Shown: piece by piece, positions 33,237 to 46,179 of the stretch | Layout of the letters: every line of letters begins with the position of its first letter | Numbering within the stretch: position 1 is the stretch's first letter | Assembly: GCA_038087015.1 (NCBI GenBank) | Contig: JASBNA010000133.1 | Location: 1-46,179, forward strand | Direction of reading: 5' to 3' | DNA length: 46,179 nt | DNA from: Cerrena zonata | Taxonomy: Eukaryota > Basidiomycota > Agaricomycetes > Polyporales > Cerrenaceae | Position numbers and translations under genes: made by a program | The notes under the pieces: generated by a model | What the model saw: only the letters and a program-made list of their open reading frames with translations | Told to the model about the DNA's origin: nothing | Database searches by the model: none

Positions 33237-34479
33237 TTATTTATGATACAATTGCTGACCCTGTCTGTTGATAAGTTCAATTTCCTGAGTATCTGGAAAG
33301 CCTATATTCCAGTAGCCAGGTGGTGTTTGAGGCATCTCTTCTGCAATCTGATGATTGGAAATAGTAGGCATATACTGTTGAATAGTTTCACTTTCTTCTC
33401 TTGTCTTCTTCCTGGGTGTGCGCCAAAGGGGAGCAGTCAATTTTGCAGGATAAGTAATAGTGATATCCTAAATCAATAGTCAAGCTTTTGGAATCCTTGT
33501 GATTTTGATGTACTTACATCTTGGGGGTGTTTACAATCAGCCTTATAACTATCCTTGATTGGGTGCCTGACATGCATAAGTAATATACCGAGTATAATGT
33601 GAGAAAAAAAACATACTTGGTTTGACTGATAGTCGGAGAAGTAGGCTCACTCAGCACTCTTGAGCGACCGAGCAGAGATGGGATAGGATTATGTTGTAAC
33701 GAGACATCTTGTAGTGGAAGACTATTGCGCATTGGGGAGGCCCTGAGTGTCGTCGGAATCGGTTCATGTGTTACTGAGAATCAAAGTTAGAAAACACAGG
33801 AAGCAAGGACCTGTGAAACTTACGCATGTCTTCATCATTATCGTCGTTTGAGTTGGGCGATGATGGATGTACAACCCGCTGGATCTTTTGCAGTCGAGCA
33901 GTGGAAGGGGTGCCGAGGGGATCGACGAAGTCTGACAATCGGGCAGACTGCTCATTTGCAAGCCATTTCTTGAAGTTCCGCCACTTGCGATAGTGTTCCT
34001 GGTAGCGGCGACTTGCTTGCTCTTTCTCTTGGAATAGATTGTCGTATTGTTGCTGCAGACAGGCAAGTTGTTCTTTCAAAGAACGAACAGTTTCAGAGTC
34101 ATCTGTAAGATTACTGGATACCCCGCGCCATATGTCAAGGTCTAGTAAGGAACGAAGCAAAGCGATTTACGCACATTGGGTGCTGTCTATCAATGCCGTC
34201 TCCTTCTCTTCGATCGATCACTTCCTTCAACCGACCGTTCTCCACTTGCAAGTGTTCCAGCTCTGCGCTCAGGCGACCATTTTCGCGCTGGACCTCACAA
34301 AGAAGCTCCAAGGCCGGTTTGATTTGCTCTCGGGCTAAACGATTGATCTCCAATTGTCGATTGAGTTCGTCGCGTAAATGTTTGACCTCGATCGTGGCTA
34401 GGGAATGATAAGAGCATGAGATCTATGTGGATCAATTTGAGTTGGAATGGAACCTACCTTGAGTAGCATGTTGTTCCAT
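33237..34479 (-). CDS. Ctp1/CtIP/Sae2-like DNA end-resection factor
   Basis: In eukaryotes this family activates the Mre11 nuclease to start resection of double-strand breaks. All exons join in phase from ATG 34479 (MEQHATQ) to TAA 33237, giving about 300 residues. The N-terminal part is a heptad-rich coiled coil (LRDELNRQLEINRLAREQI, RENGRLSAELEHLQVENG), where relatives form tetramers. A second coiled segment holds YRKWRNFKKWL. The C-terminus carries the Sae2-like signature TPPGYWNIGFPDTQE, equivalent to TPENFWEVGFPSTQ in human CtIP. Two usual features look altered: the CxxC zinc/DNA-binding pair (here only DCKHPQD) and the RHR motif (here SNHQ upstream of the signature). It shares a divergent promoter with the Rho4-like gene and is the first intact gene bordering the CpG-poor block. 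Confidence 0.8.
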
Positions 34480-34723
34480 GGTGGTGGAAGGGATGAAAGA
34501 ACGGGAAGGTGGACGCGTGTGTCACATGATCGTGCCACTGTAGATGCACGGAGTGTGCGTTCCAAGGTGTGTTCTTTCTACTATCCCCGCCTTGTCCACT
34601 CTACACAACTGCCTCCTGTTTCCGAACCACTTTGTCATCACATCCAATCCGACCTCACTCAATCATATCCTCCACGCGCAACAAACCACCACTCAATCAC
34701 GTCCACGCTGTAATTATAGTCCA
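34480..34723. promoter_or_regulatory. divergent promoter between CtIP-like and Rho4-like genes
   Basis: Only 244 bp separate the two start codons, so both genes must share this promoter region. A CT-rich tract on the plus strand (about 34590-34700) resembles the pyrimidine-rich initiator regions of fungal genes; no clear TATA box. Confidence 0.5.
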
Positions 34724-35516
34724 ATGAACCCATCACATTCAGCCTCTTCATCTTCTTCAACACCCAGGAGACCAGATCTCAAGAAAAAGCTTGTAGTTGT
34801 TGGTGACGGTGCGCAAGTCAGTCCTTTGCTGTGCCCTGTATCTTGAGTTAGAATTGTCCCAAAGGTGGCTGCGGAAAGACATGCCTCCTCATTGTCTACG
34901 CCGAGAACCGATTCCCAGAGGTACGTCAGTTCGCTTGACTGTTGCTTGACCGTGTTGCAATGATGTGCTATGCAGGCCTACATTCCAACCGTATTTGAGA
35001 ACTATGTCACACTCGTTCAGTTTGAGGGACGACTGGTCGAACTCGCACTTTGGGACACTGCCGGTCAAGAAGAGTACGATCGACTACGACCTCTAAGTTA
35101 CCCCGAGAGCGATGTAATCCTAATCGTGTTCTCAATTGACTTCCCCGTCAGTCTTGGCAATGTTCAAGATAAGGTTGGTATCGCATCAATATATCCGTGA
35201 CATACATACTGAACATAGTGATCAGTGGTATCCGGAAGTCGCGCATTTCTGTGAAGGGACACCATTGATCCTTGTCGGAACGAAGACAGATCTTCGAAGG
35301 GACGAACAAACACGACGTATGCTTAGTGCCCAAGGTCAAACTACCGTATCAGCAGAGCGAGGTGCAGCTGTCGCCAAAGAGATCGGAGCGAAGTATATTG
35401 AATGTTCTGCGAAGACTGGCGATGGCGTCCAAGATGTGTTCTCGTTGGCGTTGCGAGAGAGCATGCGGGGAAAGTGGGGCAAGATGGTGAAGCAACGGCG
35501 TTGTATTGTGACATAG
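34724..35516 (+). CDS. Rho-family small GTPase, Rho4-like
   Basis: Four exons, introns of 50-60 nt, product about 209 residues. All G boxes are present: P-loop [11 protein letters not shown], switch [12 protein letters not shown], switch [26 protein letters not shown] and ECSAKTG. The C-terminus is basic (KMVKQRR) and ends in a CAAX box, CIVT, for prenylation and membrane anchoring. [11 protein letters not shown], together with [20 protein letters not shown] and WYPEVAHFC, is closer to Rho4 than to Rho1/RhoA (GDGACGKTCLL) or Rho3. Fungal Rho4 acts in septation and wall integrity. The residues needed for GTP hydrolysis (Gln of TAGQ) are intact. Start chosen at the first ATG ([12 protein letters not shown]); the Ser-rich N-terminal extension is usual for Rho4. 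Confidence 0.85.
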
Positions 35517-35771
35517 ACCCAGGTGGACCTTTCGTTCTTGCACATTGACGATTTAGTCGCGCGATTTATATCCCTCTTCCTGCTTCATTGTGGTCTCTGC
35601 TTAGACTATAATTTGTACTATCTGTGTTGCATACTCACTCGGTATACTGATACCAATTAACTTTTAACTCGCGAAACGGAGGAAGGGTAGGCATTATGTA
35701 AGGTGATCGAGTTGTAGATCCGTTTTATCGCTGGTCGGCATACATGATCCCCGCACTTCCCCACTACCGTC

Positions 35772-38080
<2,309 letters not shown>

Positions 38081-38226
38081 GGGAACGCTGACGTACATTA
38101 TCAATCAACATTGGGCTAGATCGGGGCGACTAGATTCCTATTCAAATGTACAGTACTAGATATCCATGGAACATATACTAGAGAAAGCCGAGATGGAACC
38201 CGGTTCCATCATATCTGATTCTAAAA

Positions 38227-39777
38227 CTAAGCTGACCGTTCATCTAAGAACTTCACATCGTAGATAGTCTCGATGGAGAGGGAAGTGTTGAGGTGATAGA
38301 GATGTGGTGGGAGGTTAAGCCAAAGCCATTTGCTTCCAGCGTGGTACTTGACGGCGGGACCCCAAGCTCGACCCAGATCGTCGTTGGGATCTGACCAGCC
38401 ATCCCATTCGTGATATCGCTCGGTATTCAAACAATTGCTGCATATAATGAGTATGGTTCCCAACATCGAAGAAACCAACAAAACACTTACAAATGCACGA
38501 GCTTGGGCATAATGACATGACCTTCCTCTGCGGTATTAAACGTGTGAATTTGATGAGACAGTTCGTCCGAGTCTGAGGCGTCATCTTGACCGAGCGAGGT
38601 CCCATACATAGAGACTAGACAGCTCGAGACCTCCCAATCATAGCTGAGATGCTGGAGAATTTCAGGTCGGTGACTAACAATCGCCCACCAATATCCTTGG
38701 TCACCGAGTTTGACATCGACGTAGTGGCCGTTCGGTCCAGGTGGTCCATACATGGCGGTAAAAGCAGGTGGTGAGAGCGCGGGCAAGTCTTGTTCGCGGT
38801 AGACTTTAGAATCCATAAGCCGGATATTGCGAAGCTTTTCCAGATCAAGGAGCATAACACATGAGCAAATGTTACTGGCATAGTGCCATTCTGCTTCATT
38901 CTGGTCTCCATGAGTAGGTAACGAAATAGCGATTTGGTCCTGGAAAGATTCAAACTGCTGCCATAAGAGGGCCGGATCGCTGATGAAGAAAGCGTCTGTG
39001 TCAACAAAAATGGACTTCTTGATCGTTTCAGGCAACACTTCGTGGATAAACAGTTTTAAGAGACCAGCTGTAATCGTAGGAGGTCAGGACAATCTGTCAT
39101 GTACGTGATTGTGCAGGGGTAACTTACGTGAACCCGCCGAATGGTCGGATGCGATCGCCCCTTCCCGCTCAATTCGGGCTCGTAGACTGGACATGGGCAT
39201 GTCGTAGAATTTGACGACGATATTTCGAGGCGGACGCTTGACTAATGCCAACCGCCGTTCGAGGTACGTTCTGGCTACTTCATCGCAAATGATATGGAAC
39301 TCCACAGGCCGTGATGAGTACATCAGAACCGACTGCGAATGTATGCATGAAGACGCCGGAATTTCAAACTTGATGAGATAGGCAAGAACATACCTTCATG
39401 AGAATGGCGCCTTCACTGGCCGAATCATAGGAAAACATAATCAGGGAAAAAATGATTGGTTCGACCTCAACTACAGGTCCACCACTGTGCTGAACAGCAT
39501 GCTCAGAAACGTTGAGCGGGGTCGTATGATCCGGCGGTAAGGACGGTTGTTTGGGAGCATTGACATCCAGAATCACAGTGAGGTCTTCCGGCGAGGAACC
39601 GGAAGATTGATGAAAGTATGTGAACAATAGCGAGAATGGTATTACGATAGCAAGGAGGGCCGAAAATGTTACAATGCGCTTGAAGGTACGAGAGCGACGA
39701 TTGGACTCGTGCATACGGATGCGCCATGGTGTTTGGGGAGGCTCGTCCAAGAACGGAATGGTATCGTCGTGGGCCAT
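38227..39777 (-). CDS. GT8-family glycosyltransferase (LARGE/XXYLT-like), type II membrane protein
   Basis: Four exons joined in phase from ATG 39777 to TAG 38227, about 450 residues. A short cytosolic tail (MAHDDTIPFLDEPPQTPWRI...) is followed by one membrane span (TFSALLAIVIPFSLLFTYF, around residues 36-55) and a lumenal domain: the layout of a Golgi glycosyltransferase. The DxD-type nucleotide-sugar and metal site is FVDTDAFFISDPALLW. Other family landmarks are FHIICDE, SNICSCVMLLDLEKLR, LGDQGYWWAI and PKLVHFNCLN. The similarity is to the GT8 half of LARGE and to xyloside xylosyltransferases; there is no GT49 half. Donor and acceptor are unknown. It is transcribed divergently from the PNKP gene, with 686 bp between starts. 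Confidence 0.8.
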
Positions 39778-40463
39778 TGGTCCGGGTATGTTTTAAAGAG
39801 TGTCGTAGGTTAGAATGAGTGTCTGAGGAAAAGAATGGATGCGGTAGTATGGGGTAAATGGACTATGGCATATGCCAGCAATGGCGGGGGGAGAGGAAGA
39901 GATGTCGTTCATTTATTTGGAGCCTAAAAGTTCTCTAATCACTCTCGCATTATCGGCTAGATACCGGTAGCAGTACCTTACGTCGATCGAGATCCATGAT
40001 GTTGCAATCTGGGTGGCAGAACCAATCAATGACAATCATTGCAAGCACTGGGTCAACCGATCATATGGGAAGCAAGCGGGATAATCATTCCGCAAAGCCA
40101 TTAGCCACAGACTATAGTGTAATTCTGAACTGGGGTATGTGTGTAACAGTAAACACGATGATACTTACGGCTAGTCCTTTTGCAAATTGCGAGGCTCGGT
40201 AAGGCCAAGCAAGTTGGATTGAATGACAGCTTCTCGGGTTTCGAAGTTCCGCGGGCGCTTTTAGCATAAAATGTAATCATAGATCGGGTTCTATCATGAC
40301 TACATGCTCCTGTCAACTCCGTAAGGATACTCTTTTCCTATCCTTAATAAGTGTGGCAGGTTGTTCTCGATTTATACAGCAATTAAACGTACACGGTGGC
40401 AAGCTGCTCCCGTATCTCCGCGTTTGCTACTCGCGTCGAGGCCCATACCGTAATATTTCCAAA
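39778..40463. promoter_or_regulatory. divergent intergenic region, GT8 and PNKP genes
   Basis: No coding frame with support. It must contain the promoters of both flanking genes. A partial copy of the GGTAG/ACCGG motif (TACCGGTAGCAGTACC) lies near 39962. Confidence 0.45.
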
Positions 40464-42285
40464 ATGGCCTCTGCTTCGTCAAGTAGAAGTGTAACTCAAA
40501 GTATGTGTATTGCAAACTCGCCTTATATACTGACAATTCATATGACGCGTAGAGACATCCTTGAAACGGAACGCAGACCACCTCGAAGAGGTTTCCGCGT
40601 CCACGTCGACAACAAAAGTCGCGAAAGGTATATGTCATGCCATGTCGCGTACTTTCTATTGAATGGCTCACACAATATCGCCCTACAGTGTTTCCAATAT
40701 TCTCGAAACCACAGGCGTCCGATTTTCAATGGGCCAAACCTTTAGGTCGTTCGGGCACATGTCTCCACGGTGTGAACCTAGCTCCTAAACTGCATGCCAA
40801 AGTCGCAGCTTTCGACTTGGACGGTTGTCTCATTGAGTCTTCCTTCGGAAAGAAACAGGACCCGTCGACATTTAAGTGGTGGAGACCTATCGTGCCTAAC
40901 AAACTGAAGAGCCTTTACGAAGAAGGGTATGTTTGTTTTTCCTCTATTTTATTCTTGTATTTATGGTCTCCAGATATACAATCGTGATTTTCACAAACCA
41001 GGCTCTCCGCGGAGACAAAGCTATCGATAATTGGAAGAAGAAAATTCCTTACATTGCCTCAGCGGTTTGTTACCCTCTAGTACTTCTTCCCTACTTCTTA
41101 AACTCACACTCATAAAGCTATCGGAGGTTCCGTTCCACCTTTATGCCGCAACGGCAAAGAACGGATATCGCAAGCCTATGCCAGGCATGTGGTATGCACT
41201 AGAAGCTCTCTTTCGGGAAGACGGAGTGACTATCGGTAAGATTAAACGGTCTTCTGTATCGATATCGTGGTGCTGAACAAATAAACATACAGATAGCGAC
41301 AAATCATTCTTTGTCGGAGATGCTGCCGGTCGGGCAGGTGATTTTGCCTCGACCGATAGAAAGCTTGCGCTCAATATTGGTATTCCATTCTCAACACCAG
41401 AGGTTTGTTGCACTACTCTCAGTCCGCCAATCCGATGCTGATATCATAATCAAGGAATATTTCCTCGGACTTCCAGCGGCTCCCTACAAGCTACCAGGTT
41501 TTAACGTCTCTACGCTACCAACCAATCGTTCGTATAACTCCGAAGTCCACTTGACAATTTTACTGATAATCATTTCAGTTCCCTCATACACACCTTCCTC
41601 GACCCCTCTTGTGCCAACCAATGGGGCACAAGAAATTGTTTTATTCGCTGGTATGCCTTCTTTAGGGAAGACATCATTTTTCAAGAAGCACTTCGAGCCT
41701 GCAGGTTACATCCATGTAAACCAAGATACCCTAAAATCCCGTGATAAATGTATCAAGCGTGTGGAGCAGGTTATGAAGGAAGGACGAAGCTGCGTGGTTG
41801 GTGAGTAACTCGCATATAGTTCTCGTCTAATTATTCTAACTTATGCACCGCCAAGACAATACCAATCGAGATCAGGTCACTAGAAAATACTACATAGATC
41901 TTTCTCAACGCCATAGGGTGCCCATCAGGTGAGACTAAATGATCATACTCGTTTTCTATCACTCATCGTCAAACAGATGTATTTTATTTGAGGGGTCCAT
42001 TGAATTAGCATGGCATAACAACCTCTATCGCGCATTCAACATGCCACCCGGTTCAAAGCAGGTTCGTGTTTACGCATCTCTCATTATTTTACGAGTTATG
42101 TTGATGAGTCTTAGCCAAAGCGAGATCTACTTCCCTATTCCGCCTTCACCAATTTTAAATCGATGTTTGAAGCACCCAAGATGTCAGAGGGGTTCAAGGA
42201 GATCAAAACGGTCAATTGGGTCTTCGAAGGCTCAGAGGAGGAGCGTAGACGTTGGAGTATGTGGTTGCAAATAGATGGGAAGTAA
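40464..42285 (+). CDS. polynucleotide 5'-kinase/3'-phosphatase (PNKP/Pnk1-like)
   Basis: Repairs DNA strand breaks by removing 3' phosphates and adding 5' phosphates so that ligase can act. Start ATG 40464 (MASASSSRSVTQK); about nine short introns, product around 430 residues ending WLQIDGK. The HAD phosphatase domain has motif I FDLDGCLIE (nucleophile and acid Asp), motif II IFTNQ and motif III FVGDAAGR. The kinase domain has Walker A GMPSLGKTSFFKKHF, then DNTNRD and RCILFEGSIELAWHNN. There is no FHA domain in front, as in S. pombe Pnk1, so recruitment by phosphorylated XRCC1/XRCC4 is not expected. A basic N-terminal stretch (KTSLKRNADH) may serve as a nuclear signal. It converges on the PITH gene with only 86 bp between stops. 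Confidence 0.9.
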
Positions 42286-42371
42286 CAGCAACATCGGTTT
42301 GCAGTGTACAAGCTTACTTTATGGTTGTTTAATATTTTGTATGGCAGGGTAATTTCTACGTCATGACACAT

Positions 42372-43127
42372 TTACTCTTCTGTCTTCTTGAGACCACTGA
42401 GATCTCTGACACCGCTGCATATTTTGAGTAAGCAAGATGATAGTATAAAGATATAAAAACAATATGGCATACGCTGCTGGGATACCGAAAACATCCAGGG
42501 CATCGATTCGTGTAGCATCGTCACCATTATTCGTCGCGACAAATATCTTTAAGACATTTCACGTTAACTTGATACAAATCGCCAGAGGGACACTTGACTC
42601 ACATGAAGACTGCTGACTGCCTGGAAGCGAACGTATCTGAGAGGAATCGGGAGACCCTTCTTCACTTGTTCCTCAGTCAACTCGATAACCTGTGCTGCTT
42701 CAGGTTCTGAGGCATCCTCCACATCCTCAAAGCCAAGTGCTGGTTTGTTGATGAATAACTTAATCAACTTGGGAGCTTGTTCCGGATTGCCGTTGCTCTT
42801 GATAATGAGCGAACGGACTCGGACAGATTGGTTGAACTAATAATGCCAACTTTCAATCATCGTTCGCAACAGAGATCGTAATGTCGGGGCATGACGTACC
42901 GTGACATTGAGCAGTAGTTGTTCGTCAACATCACTGAGCAGATACGTATCGCTTGATGTGTTCACAGCCTTCGAAGAAAGCAAAGACTTGAGTGTATGCT
43001 CTCCTTCCTCATTCAAACAGTTAAGTTGGGAAGAGTCAAGGAACTCCAATAGCGACCGCTACGATTACGAATGTCAGTTCAACACCAGCCATAGAGGCGA
43101 AGACAATCTGACTTCGTCTTCAGGCAT
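42372..43127 (-). CDS. PITH-domain protein (TXNL1 C-terminal type, no thioredoxin domain)
   Basis: The PITH fold is found C-terminal to thioredoxin in TXNL1, which binds the 26S proteasome. Here the PITH domain stands alone: SSQLNCLNEEGEHTLKSLL, SDVDEQLLLNVTFNQSV, KLIKLFINKPALGFED, LPIPLRYVRFQAVSSLHIF and TRIDALDVFGIP. I place the start at ATG 43127: a 15-nt first exon (MPEDE), a GTCAGA...CGTAG intron with a CTGAC branch, then RSLLEFLDSS in phase. No ATG exists in the second exon, which is closed upstream by a stop. The C-terminus is GVRDLSGLKKTEE. The space upstream is too small and not open enough for a thioredoxin domain. The CxxC redox centre is thus absent. The donor GTCAGA is unusual, so the start is the weakest part. 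Confidence 0.75.
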
Positions 43128-43463
43128 TGTTTATGGTAAGATGATTGTGGATGTCTTTGAACAAGATGGAAATGAAGATACAAGTCCAAGCCTGTAGCCT
43201 TATTTTGGTCGAAGTGATCGGTCGATCATGATGACGCATTCGCATTTCCATTAGATATGATCGTTAGTTATTGGAGAAATTCAAGAAAACCGAGGAAAAC
43301 AGTAGCATAGACTGAAAACAAGGGGACGCCAAAGACGAGTGAGAATCAACGAAAAGGAAAAGGTATGGTACGATGATTGATGAAAAAAACGAAAGCAAGG
43401 AAATAATTAGACAGCGCTGAGAACGATGTTACGAGGGTATGCCATGGGGGTATTCTATCGCGA
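43128..43463. other. intergenic between two minus-strand genes
   Basis: No gene. It should contain the 3' untranslated region of the Chs4-like gene and the promoter of the PITH gene; an A-rich tract at about 43270-43400. Confidence 0.5.
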
Positions 43464-45742
43464 CTACATAATCACACACTCATCCTTTGCATCTTGACGT
43501 GTTGGACGTGCTTGGTTTATCTTTCTGTTTCCGGAACGCTTCATCTCTGTCAGACGGTTCATGGCACGTTTATTGCCTTGCGCTATATAAGAGACGACTG
43601 TAAGTATCTTGTCTCCACAGAAAAAATGATTAGTACTCACCGGCTGCACGCATGTACCACCGCTTAGCAAACTCAATGTCCTGCTTCACGCCAATGCCAA
43701 CCTCTGCATAGTATCCTACAGCATACTCCGCCTTATTGAGACCTTTGTTCGCAGCACGTCTCGCCCACAAATACGCTTCAGAGTCGCTCTGCTTGAGCAC
43801 TCCATCGCTACCAGTGAGGTACCAACCACTGAGAGCCAGCTCAGCTTCCGAATGTCCCTTCTCCGCAGCCTTCGTGTACCAATAGATAGATCGCCGTGGA
43901 TCGACAGGGCACGTCAGCGCTCCATATTCGTAAACCTGGCCAAGCTTGTACTGCGAATGTGTGTAGCCCAGTTGACCAGCACGAGTGTATAGGTCTTTGG
44001 CATAAACGGGGTCAAACGGAGCCATTCCAGATTGAGGATTTTCGTAAATCATGGCTAGCTCGTGTAACGCATGAGGATTCTCTTCATCAGCTTGTTCCGC
44101 AGCACGCTTCAGCCATCCAACGGATTCCCTTGCATTGGCTTGTTCTCCCAAATGGCCACGCATGAGAATGACACCGAGTTTGTACATCGCCGCGGTGTCT
44201 CCAAGAGAAGCAGCTTTACGATAGAACGCAGCCGCTCTCTGAGGTTCTCGCCTAGTTCCGGCGCCGATCTCATTACATACGGCAACTCGATACGAAGCAG
44301 CAGGGTGATTCTGCTTTGCAGCCTGAAGGTAAAGATGGTATGCGCGCTCATGATCGACTGGTAGACCGAGCATCCCGGTGCCGTGGCAGTTGGCAAGGAA
44401 GAACTGAGCCTCGTCGTAAGCTTGACCTTGAGTCGCCAACCGCCTGATAACTTTGAGAGACTCTTGAATCAAATTGTCTCGGTACCTTTTCACGGCACGC
44501 TGATCCTTCGCAGTAGCACCCACATTTTTGGCAGCTTCGATAAGATACTTGGCGTACAAAAAGTGGGCCTCCGGATCTGGATCGTCCTTGATACGTTGAC
44601 GGTATTGCTCGATATACTCTTTGGTATAAGGGGGAGCGCTCAGGTCGATAGCCTTTGTCTTCTTGGTTTGTAGAGAGGCTAGGTCGGTAGTACCTGCCCT
44701 ATTCAACGGGGGTCTCAATTCAATCTCTCTCTCCTCTGGAATAGACGAAGCGTTCGTTGGAACTCTATACAAAGAAGACGACGAGGATGCAGGATGCATA
44801 GGAGGTCCGGCACCTTGCGGCATGTAATGTCCAGGCTGATTGTAGGACATGCTACTCATCGCACTGCTCGGTCTCGGAGGGGGGATAAGCTGATGAGGAT
44901 GTGCTGGAGAGAACGGTAATGACGGAGCACGCATGGGGACAACCTGCGGTGGTGGTGCGGCACCTGGAGGGGGACCCATACCAAGAACATTCGATGCTGC
45001 AAGGTATAAAGGATTGAAATCCTGTTGAGGAGGACCCATGGGTTGTGGAGTAGGAGCATACCCATAAGCACGTTGGTCAGGATAACCAGCTTGCGGTACA
45101 TAACCATGCGTGGGATGTGGTCCTGCTGGTAGGGGTGGCCCAGGTGGGTAATGTCCGCCGTTCACACCGTTCTGTGGTGGCATAGGACCATACCGTTCAT
45201 CTTGGGAGTACGAGCTTGTACGATCCGTCTCGACGACTGAAGGTTCATAACCCCACGAGTCATGAGGACTAGTGTAATTGCTATGAGCACTTCTGCTGGA
45301 ATGAACGGAGGTTACATCGGACGGCCTAGATCGGGCTTGAGGCGATCGAACGGGAGACATAGCCATAGCTGAGGATGTACGCGGTGGGACATCAGTTATT
45401 CGTAACGCAGAGAGACTGTCGATCGCTGCGGTGAGCTGGTAAGGTGGTGGAGGAGGCGCATCGTCTGCAACTGGCCCTCCATCTTGCGCCTGATGAGCAC
45501 TACTTCGACGAGAACCTAGCTCACGCAGAGATCATCTGTAAGCATGTTAGAGGGTGAGTGTACAAGATGAATAGCGTACCTTCATGCTGTACAACATGTC
45601 TATGATCCTGTACGGGTTCATCCGTGTATGCTAGGGAATCCTCTCCTCCGTATGCATCAGTTATCTCGTCGGTTACGGTATCAAGCGTTGAATGCCGTGA
45701 TCGACCACCCTCATTCGATGAGGACGGTGCTGGAGTGGACAT
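43464..45742 (-). CDS. Chs4/Skt5-like chitin synthase regulator (Sel1 repeats, CAAX)
   Basis: In yeast, Skt5/Chs4 activates and places chitin synthase III at the bud neck. Three exons join in phase; about 720 residues. I take ATG 45742 (MSTPAPSSSNEGG) as start, because the frame upstream has no ATG and runs into an acceptor-like CGCAG. The N-terminal third is Pro/Ser/Gly/Tyr-rich and disordered. The region from YRQRIKDDPDPEAHFLYAKYL onward holds about seven Sel1-like TPR repeats (AQFFLANCHGTGMLG, AAAFYRKAASLGDTAAMYKLG, SIYWYTKAAEKGHSEAELAL, AKRWYMRAA). A basic last exon ends CVIM, a farnesylation-type CAAX box that is a hallmark of Chs4/Skt5 proteins and implies membrane anchoring. No lesions seen. 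Confidence 0.88.
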
Positions 45743-46102
45743 TGCTAGCTGGTTTGAACCAAGGTATTCTCCGAGACCTCCTTCGCGGGAACTGTAGGCT
45801 GCACTGCCTGCGCGTGTCAATCAAGATGTCAAGATGTCCACTGTTTTAGGGAGGTGTTATGCAACGAGAGACTGGTTGGGTGGCGACGTTCACAGCAGAC
45901 AAACGAGAGAGATGGAGGAAAGGAGAGAGGGATGTAAAAGAAAGATGAAATATTGTGCCCGCAATGTCGAGATGATCAGAGGACGGAGTAATAAGGATAA
46001 GCGCACAAAGACTAGTACTACGACTCGGGAATATTCAACTCTTCCGTCTCGGTAAAAAAAGATACAACACACGAGACAGAAGCTAAAAATGAAAAGCTAC
46101 CA
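45743..46102. other. 5' region of the Chs4-like gene
   Basis: No gene seen; a probable 5' untranslated intron ends at the CGCAG just before 45806 on the minus strand. Confidence 0.4.
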
Positions 46103-46179
46103 CTAGGCTGCTGTCTCAGTCTCCATAGGAACTGGTGGTGTCTCATCCTCCTCTTTACGCGCACCCTCCTCGTGACTGC
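46103..46179 (-). CDS. C-terminal end of a gene cut by the window edge
   Basis: The minus strand reads 24 open codons from the window edge to TAG at 46105-46103. The peptide is charged and acidic with a Pro-rich end (EEGARKEEDETPP then VPMETETAA). Too short to name. Its 3' end lies about 360 bp upstream of the Chs4-like start, same strand. Confidence 0.55.
   Translation of the reverse strand, partial: SHEEGARKEEDETPPVPMETETAA

Noticed and set aside
34724..35516. Rho1/RhoA, Rho2 or Cdc42 identity
   Set aside because: The P-loop [11 protein letters not shown] and the segments after switch I fit Rho4 better; this remains a subfamily judgement without a tree.
45743..45820. Start of the Chs4-like gene at 45820
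   Set aside because: The codon there is TTG and lies beside an acceptor-like CGCAG; the first in-frame ATG is at 45742.

Overview
The window is nuclear DNA of a filamentous basidiomycete, most likely Agaricomycotina. The grounds are short introns (about 45-70 nt, GT...AG, CTNAC-like branch sites) in nearly every gene; a PFK26-type bifunctional enzyme, a Chs4/Skt5-type Sel1 protein with a CAAX box, a Rho4-like GTPase and a Ctp1/CtIP homologue; and several gene types I associate with expanded basidiomycete families (F-box-like LRR proteins, Spt5-like KOW proteins, TET/JBP-like oxygenases). I cannot name the genus.

There are three compartments. (1) 1-17.3 kb is an accessory region of moderate base composition: a tiny Ser/Lys-rich gene, a multi-exon lineage-specific gene, a tandem pair of F-box-like LRR paralogues (one with an in-frame TAG), a long minus-strand family gene with two in-frame TGAs, an intact-looking Spt5-like gene, and a 1.29-kb foldback element with 59-bp terminal modules. 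(2) 17.3-33.2 kb is repeat-rich, AT-rich and almost free of CpG from about 20.4 kb on. It begins with a decayed candidate TET/JBP-like 2-oxoglutarate dioxygenase gene whose 3' part is split by a solo LTR with a perfect 5-bp target duplication. It also holds an inverted second copy of that LTR, a solo LTR of another family with its own target duplication, a Tad-like LINE relic, an unassigned coding relic, and a CpG-stripped copy of the foldback terminal module. (3) 33.2-46.2 kb is ordinary euchromatin with densely packed conserved genes: Ctp1/CtIP-like, Rho4-like, 6-phosphofructo-2-kinase/fructose-2,6-bisphosphatase, a GT8 glycosyltransferase, polynucleotide kinase 3'-phosphatase, a PITH-domain protein, a Chs4/Skt5-like chitin synthase regulator, and the last codons of another gene.

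The unifying theme is C-to-T decay. Premature stops in four separate genes can be explained by CGA-to-TGA or CAG-to-TAG changes, and the matched pair of 59-bp modules shows CpG loss directly. This fits cytosine methylation followed by deamination, or a RIP-like process, acting on the repeat block and spilling into neighbouring accessory genes. The candidate TET/JBP-like gene, whose relatives oxidise methylcytosine, lies at the edge of that block.

All exon joins were made by eye from splice signals and reading frame. Function calls rest on motif recognition, not on database searches.
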